Shown: piece after piece, positions 58,245-64,000 of the stretch
How positions within the stretch are numbered: the stretch's first letter is position 1
Layout: each line of letters starts with the position of its first letter
The notes under the pieces: generated by a model
Databases searched by the model: none
What the model was told of the DNA's origin: nothing
What the model saw: only the letters and a program-made list of their open reading frames with translations
Assembly (NCBI GenBank): GCA_033439265.1
Contig: JAVTVX010000016.1
Location: 5,001 to 69,000 of the forward strand
Length of the DNA: 64,000 nt
Reading direction: 5' to 3'
Origin: Dillenia suffruticosa
Taxonomy: Eukaryota; Streptophyta; Magnoliopsida; Dilleniales; Dilleniaceae
Program-made: the position numbers and the translations under genes

Positions 58245-59511
58245 TCAGACTTCAGTAATGATTTCTGATGTCCATTCCATGGGTATAGTCGGTGAATGCC
58301 ACTCTGGTGCTCTTGGTGGAGAGCTTTGGAAGTTCCATTTGACTTCCGGGATGGGATATATACACATTTCTTTTGCTGCCCTAAGAGCTGCATGGAAACG
58401 CTCATGTCCAGGTGGCTCCATCAACTTTTGATTAACTACTCTTTCACAACAGCCTGTGCATAGATTGTTACTCTGCTTTACTTCATCCTTAACCATCTGA
58501 AAGAAAGATGCAGATATAAGTTACTACACCACCTAAAAAAGAGGGAAATTAAAAAAAAAAATGGATCCCCAAGTTATTTCAGAGCCTACAATCAAAACTT
58601 AACTTCAGATAGTTATTCAATTAACCAATATGAGGGTGAAGAAGACAGGCTGTTGCTCAAGTGTTCACCTAGTGGAAAGGCTTGAACTGGACCCCGTTGA
58701 ACGGCATAGTTTGAGCTTTACACCTCACCCCCAGCCCCACCACAAAAGAAAAATACCTAAGGGAGGAAGGATATCACTGGGTCATCAAATATGACAATTA
58801 TACAAGGAAAACACGCATCAATTGCTCTTAATCGTGAAAAGGACCAACACATATTTTATGCAAGGCACCGCAAGCAAACTTGTACTTTTTAAGTTTGCAG
58901 TTCTATGCCAGAACTTAGATATACCGTGATACACTCAACGATAAATTCACTGACCATTTCCTCCCAGAAAGTGTCTACCAAACAACATCATAGTATCACA
59001 CTTCATGAAACTACAAAGCTCACAATTTTGTAAGATTTGTGACTTCCAAATCCCAAAACCACGGATTTGGGGCTCCTTCTTAGTATTCTCTGCTAGCTTA
59101 GAGCTGAACAATCACCTAAATATACCTCTAGATACTGCCCCTGCCACCACCAGTATTTGCTTCTACCTCAACCACTGGGACTACCAACCACCACCTGGAC
59201 CAGTTGACTGTTGCAGCAGCAGCACTGTAAATGTGCCACTACCACCAGTGCAACAATATGACAACCATGTTGTTGGACAGAATGGTACCCAACCATCTAA
59301 AAGGAAACAATAACACTGTTAATATGGAAAACACAGTCAAAAGTCAATACAATTAGACCTAACTCATGACTTTCTTATGCCACTGCTGGAAACAAAAATA
59401 TCCGGTGGTCCAGTCACTCTTCATTGCTTCTGCAACATTGCTTACAAGCACCAAGCCACTACCACAATACCTCTATGTTACTTGTCCACAGCCAATGAGA
59501 AAGGGAGTAAT

Positions 59512-59554
<43 letters not shown>

Positions 59555-60708
59555 AACAAAAAAAAACACTGCATATAAGCACCTGTTGAAATGGGACGAA
59601 CCCCCAACCGATTGCAGGAAAAGAAACCAGTGAAGAAACACTATGTTGCATCCGACATCTATCAGATGATTAGTTATTGCATCATTACTAATTCAACAAC
59701 CTTAAAACATAGCCAAAGGTTTTGAGTTTAAATTACATTCGACTGTTAGTTTTATTCAGAAGCAACAAAATATTACTCTCCTATACAAATAATCCAGTCA
59801 ACAAGGAAAGCAAACTTAACTCGAATCCCGGAACTAGTTATGCAATTAGAAGAAAAAGGGATAAGAGATAAGCCCGCAACAATACCGGGTCAAACTTGGG
59901 TAGTCCCAGATAGCCTACAGTAAGAGAACCAAAGAAGTTACCCAAAACTGTTGCATCCTCCACAGCCAACCCTAGATTAAGCCCTGCAACAAAGCCCCCA
60001 AGAAACTATCTCCGGCCCCAGTAGGATCAATTTGGACTGCTGGAAATGGCGAAATTTGCAATTCTTCACCTTTCCTATACAAGGTACAACCCTCCTTCCC
60101 ATTGGTTATAACTACCCAGCAACATTTTCTTGCTTCCTCGAGATCAAAACATGAGGCTTCTTCAGCTGAGGCCTTGAGAAACTCAACTCGTGGCAATAGG
60201 TGAAAAAACCCACTCTCTTTCAATCCCACAAGATTCACAGTTCCATCAACAGGATCAAACACTCGAATTAAAGCCTGAATGTCTACAAACACGACATTGC
60301 AGATATCGAGCATTCGCTCCAGAGTTTCTGGCAGAATCTCCCCTGCAACCCCAACGGCCATACCAAAATCAAAATGCGACGATACAGGAAGATCAGATGG
60401 CAAATTGGATCGCAGGCATGAATTCGTTTCAGGACACTATCTTGATGACCCTTTGAATCAGGTTCGGATAAGAAATAAGCGTGGAACAGAGTCGTCATCG
60501 ACGATGCAGATATTATTGGAGGATGAGAAACAGAGTACGCAAAATCTTTTCCAACTTTAGAGACGTAACTGCAGGGAATTGATAACCCATCAAAAATATT
60601 GGAGATAAAGGAGGCTGCGCCGCCAAGGCTTTAAGCGAAAATATCTTCATCGCGAAATAACACGTCGTGGCAATAATTTCCGACAATCAAACCTCGTGGG
60701 TGGCTCAT
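58245..60708 (-). pseudogene. MIK: myo-Inositol kinase (PfkB family), two exons, three lesions
   Basis: Minus strand; exon 1 60708-59886, exon 2 58499-58245, one GT-AG intron of 1386 bases (donor GT 59885-59884). The family phosphorylates myo-inositol to inositol 3-phosphate, feeding phytate synthesis in the cytosol. The start MSHPRGLIVGNYCHDVL is at 60708. Blocks SLGGAASFISN, FDFGMAVGVAGEILPETLER, DIQALIRVFDPVDGTV and FLKASAEEASCFDLEEARK follow, with the PfkB signature DPTGAGDSF at 60028-60002. Exon 2 holds VKDEVKQ...PPGHERFHAALRAAKE. As given, codon 26 is TAA (60633-60631), one base is missing near 60400 and one in the C run 59995-59999. Allowing for both, the two exons make 359 codons in phase. 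Either a recent pseudogene or sequence errors in C runs plus a true stop. Confidence 0.88.
58500..59885 (-). other. Intron of the kinase gene
   Basis: Non-coding; contains a poly-A run of about 38 bases (59515-59552), perhaps the tail of an old retroelement insertion, and a CCACCA-rich patch (59140-59240). No gene inside. Confidence 0.75.
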
Positions 60709-61240
60709 GGTATCTGATTTCTGATGTTGTTGCTGCTGTTCTCGCACCCTGAGAAAGGGTTTTTCGCTCCAAATTTAGGTGGCGTCGCGAAATCATAAGA
60801 AGTGTTGGGGTTTGGAAAGATCCATGCAAGAGGGATGGAGAAGATGGTTAAATTGAAGATGAGGACGTGGCCTTGTGGTAAGCGAGGACAAAATGAATCT
60901 GTATTCGTGTTGGAGAGAGTGATAACCGCTGATGAGGCGCGCTTTACACGACAAATGCGCAGAGCATCAGTGAAGGATAAAGCGACAGCCTCGTGGTTAA
61001 TAATTTCGGATTTAAATTCTAATACAAACAAAAAAAACAAAAAGGGCTTCAATGGGAAATATGGGGCCTTTGATTCTTTGGATGGATCTTGGGAATTGGG
61101 CACGTTGGAGATGAGAAACACTCAAGCTCAAGCTCAGGCACGACGTCACTTCAAGAAAAAGCCTGTAATGCTCTTATTCTCGGTGAAATATAATTTACCA
61201 ATACCAGATCAAACTTAATTTGGATTATAGATGGAAAAAT
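60709..61240 (-). promoter_or_regulatory. Upstream region of the kinase gene
   Basis: The 5' flank of the minus-strand kinase gene. It lacks a clear TATA box. A 138-codon open frame on each strand (60802-61218 plus, 61121-60705 minus) has no recognisable content and is probably chance. Confidence 0.4.
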
Positions 61241-62082
61241 TTTCAGTTGTGGCTATTAATATTCTTTGAATTTCAATCTCACATTACAATTTTGAATTTT
61301 TTTCACTTCTTATTATTGTAAAATATATCATTATAAAATTTTAATTCTAAATTTTAGAATCAACCATCACCAAAATAAGAGAAAGAAAAGAGAAAATATA
61401 ATAAAATAATATAATATAACATGATATAAAATTAGGATTTAAAATTAATAACAAAAAAATAAAAATCAAAGATAAAAATAACATAAATAAAAAATAAAAA
61501 TAAACTATCTATATAAACTTAAAATAATAATAATAAAAGTATATTAATTCAATTAATTTGAATTTTTCTACGATATTTATTTCGATCTAAATATATGTTC
61601 TCAATTAAATTTTTAACACTTATACTTTTATAAATAATTTACATCCATTTATTTAATGATTTGTCATATATTTCACTAAATCTCTCAAATCTCGCTCATA
61701 TTATCCGGTACATTTTTAAATTTCGTTACATATGTATAAACCATTTTAAATGATATTATTTCATTTTATCGACAATTGAATCCATTATATATATTTTGTA
61801 TATCTTATTATATCTTCTTTTATCTCATGAATTTTTCTCTCTCTTTATCTTTGAAAAGAAAAAATAATGATAAAGAGAAAATGCGAGATCAAGAGAGGAA
61901 AAACACAAAAATCAATTGCGAAGAGAAAGATAAGAAAGAGAAATAGAAGTAATTAAGAGGAGGACCGAGACAAGATAGAAAATTGATCAAAAAGAAAGGG
62001 AAAGAGGGAGGAGAGAAAATGAAAGCAAAAGAGAGGGAAAGAAAAGCAAGAGGCCGCCGGTAGTGATGAGAGAGAGGCTCGG
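61241..62082. other. AT-rich then purine-rich intergenic sequence
   Basis: 61241-61850 is AT-rich without a gene. 61855-62075 is strongly purine-rich on the plus strand (GAAAGAGAAA-type); the opposite strand would read as a CT-rich leader, but no gene follows it on that strand. Confidence 0.45.
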
Positions 62083-62418
62083 TGTTGATGAAACCCTGCA
62101 TCAGAAAAGGGACTAGTATATCCTTTATGAGCATTTGTACACGATACATTCTTGCCTTGAACAGGATAACAAGGGTTTGCTCCTATCATCAGCCAATCAC
62201 ACTATTTGAAAAGAATAACACCACATCTGTACACATCAATATACTTGCGGTTACCATGCTGTATCCAATGTCTATGTCATGCTTCATAGCATCAAGGCAT
62301 GGAGACCTGAATTTGACCAAACTTGATAAGGCCAAACCTCACTTACGCCCACGATGGCTCTTAATTCATATGAATGCTTAGGAGCTTGCAAAAAAAGAAA
62401 CATTTTATTTTTTATTTT
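62083..62418 (+). repeat. Copy 2 of the dispersed ~310-bp repeat
   Basis: Same orientation as 56950-57262 and clearly homologous. It has 29 extra bases (about 62130-62158) and lacks the G-rich run. Confidence 0.85.
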
Positions 62419-62501
62419 TGGGTTAGGATGAAACCTTCGTATATTTGTCTCTCAAGATCGATTTCAGGGATTAAAATTCTAGTTATTGTTATTGTAGTTA
62501 T

Positions 62502-63311
62502 TGTGGGTCAGGACGAAACCTGATAATACTTGACCCAACAATTTATAACCACAAGGCATATAACCAGAGCCCAATAGAATATAACCATAAGACCCATAAC
62601 AACAAAGTTCACAGACTACTTGGCAAACACCTGACACGACTAAGCAGTCACTTGATTGAACTCTCTCGATTAAAGCTCTTGATTGAACGCTCTTGGACAG
62701 GCCTCTCGGCCATACTCGGTCGTATTCTCTCGGGTAAACCTCTCTGCCACTATCAAGTGATCTTTCACCAAGCAACTACCGAGTAACGTCTCTGCCAGGT
62801 GGATCAAGATCACGATTACACAAAATATGAACCACCCTAAATGCAGAAAGTAATTTTGCCCAATAAGAAAAAAAATTTTCATAATAATTAAAATTTCTTT
62901 TAATCCTGTAAATTTCTAAATCTTCTAAATATCCGTGATTACAATTATTATAATTTTGAAAGATTTTTAATGATTTTTCTATAAGATAATTAGAGTTTTC
63001 ACACCCCTAAACAAAAGACTTGTCATACATACATATACTATATATACTAAACAAATACAACTCACAAAGAGGACATTCGATACGCACATTCTATAGAGAC
63101 AACATAGAGTAAAACCTGCGGCCCTTCTCAATCTATCCTCTCCTTTTTATTATTATTTCTAATTTGAACATCGGAGTTTTCTCCACCGGATCACTTCCGG
63201 TGGGTATTTTGTATGCCTTTCCATTGTCAAAAATCAAGCAAACGGATCGGTATTGATTCTCCACTCAAGTTGGTAGAGTAGTTTATCTGTGAAGTAACAT
63301 TTTCTCCAACA
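62502..63311 (+). repeat. 5' LTR of a Ty3-gypsy element
   Basis: Begins TGTGGGTCAGGACG and ends TTTCTCCAACA, about 810 bp. It is followed two to three bases on by a decayed primer site and then gag-like sequence. The other LTR lies outside the window, so the borders are not confirmed. Confidence 0.55.
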
Positions 63312-63314
63312 AAT

Positions 63315-63332
63315 TGATGTCGTCTATAAAAA
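63315..63332 (+). other. Decayed gypsy primer-binding site
   Basis: TGATGTCGTCTATAAA corresponds to the common plant gypsy site TGGCGCCGTCTGTGGG, with every difference a C-to-T or G-to-A transition, as left by methylation decay. Confidence 0.5.
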
Positions 63333-63391
63333 TAGACTGACTTTTTAGTCAAAGAAAATCCATGCCCTATTTTATTTTTTTTCTTATCACC

Positions 63392-64000
63392 ATGTCACCC
63401 AAAAGAAAGAATAGAAATAACACCTCCAAAATTATGTTCTAAGGTAGGAGGACAAACGTCCGACTCCATAGACCGTGCTCCACCAACAGCTTTGCTTAAT
63501 CAGCTGGATACTACCATCTTCCATTCACAATATCAAGCAGAACCACCCTTGTAGGGAGAACCCCAGCCACCTATTGCCCAACCTCAAGACTAGCCATCTC
63601 CTCCTCTTGTTCCATACTCTACCAATTGAGTCAGTTACTTCCCAATGGAAATGCTGGAATCCCAAATGCATGGCATAAGCAAACAGTTCGAAGAACTCAA
63701 TCCCGCCTTCAGACAATAAGTTTCTCCTTCAGGAGGTTAGGGCACTCACACTCATGCAGATCTCAAGCTTGAAGACACCAAAAACACCCTCAGTGACCTC
63801 TCAACAACATCTAGATGACTTGAAGAAGTAAGTTGAAGAGCAAGTAGCTATAGAACTTAAACGTGCTAGCACATGACATGATGATATCTTCCAACATGCC
63901 ACTAATCTGTCACCATTCAATACAAAGTCTCCACCGAGCTTATGTCGCAAGATGTACTCCTTCCCCCTATAGAGAGGTATGATAAGTCTACTTTGTGATA
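63392..64000 (+). pseudogene. Gypsy gag region, continues past the window end
   Basis: Starts at MSPKRKNRNNT (63392) and soon shows stops. SPFNTKS near 63910 corresponds to the start of the conserved Retrotrans_gag part (S-PFT-E-...P-KFK-P) of Tat-type gypsy elements. Decayed; it runs off the window. Confidence 0.5.

Noticed and set aside
59005..59313. 102-codon open frame on the plus strand
   Set aside because: Falls inside the kinase intron, CCACCA-rich, no motif.
59515..59552. Poly-A run as the tail of a processed retrogene
   Set aside because: No coding or LINE/SINE body was recognised before it on either strand.
60802..61218. 138-codon open frame on the plus strand
   Set aside because: Lies in the kinase upstream region, mirrors a minus-strand frame of equal length and has no recognisable motif; likely chance.
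1..64000. CRISPR arrays, bacterial operons or organelle DNA
   Set aside because: No regular spacer arrays, ribosome-binding-site-led operons or recognisable plastid/mitochondrial genes were seen.

Overview
This is nuclear DNA of a flowering plant, most likely a eudicot; I could not identify the species. The signs are GT-AG introns in plant gene families (a peroxisomal NAD carrier, myo-inositol kinase, myosin XI), plant SINEs, LINEs, Ty1-copia and Ty3-gypsy elements, and low G+C.

Region by region. 1-6580: a decayed pararetrovirus-like (Caulimoviridae-like) integrant, AT-rich, with short ORFs that overlap head to tail, a promoter-like intergenic region and a tRNA-Met primer site at 3221. 6583-11065: two LINE copies on the + strand, the first interrupting the virus-like sequence. 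11770-40374: one very long gene, the 11-coding-exon PXN-type carrier. Its 362-codon reading frame is intact although its ten introns, about 23.9 kb in total, hold many transposon remains. These include minus-strand copia and LTR relics, LINE pieces, SINEs and, in the 10.3-kb last intron, a chimera of two copia elements. 40375-43110: 3' flank with two related SINEs, each with a perfect target-site duplication, on either side of a 1.1-kb fold-back palindrome. 43355-49133: a minus-strand LINE, a hAT transposase relic and a plus-strand LINE, with degenerate telomere-like repeats at the LINE 3' ends. 49740-52960: a decayed copia element. 54490-56570: a broken myosin XI gene fragment on the minus strand that keeps its introns. 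58245-60708: a two-exon myo-inositol kinase gene on the minus strand with one stop codon and two frameshifts as given. 62502-64000: the start of a Ty3-gypsy element (LTR, decayed primer site, gag) that runs off the window.

Only the PXN gene looks functional. The kinase may be a recent pseudogene or may carry sequence errors, since both frameshifts fall in C runs. Everything else is transposon, virus relic or gene fragment. The most unusual observations are the strand-consistent association of LINE 3' ends with CCCTAAA-like repeats, the partial tandem duplication of a PXN exon, the SINE pair around the fold-back element, and the three consecutive hairpins in a copia LTR.
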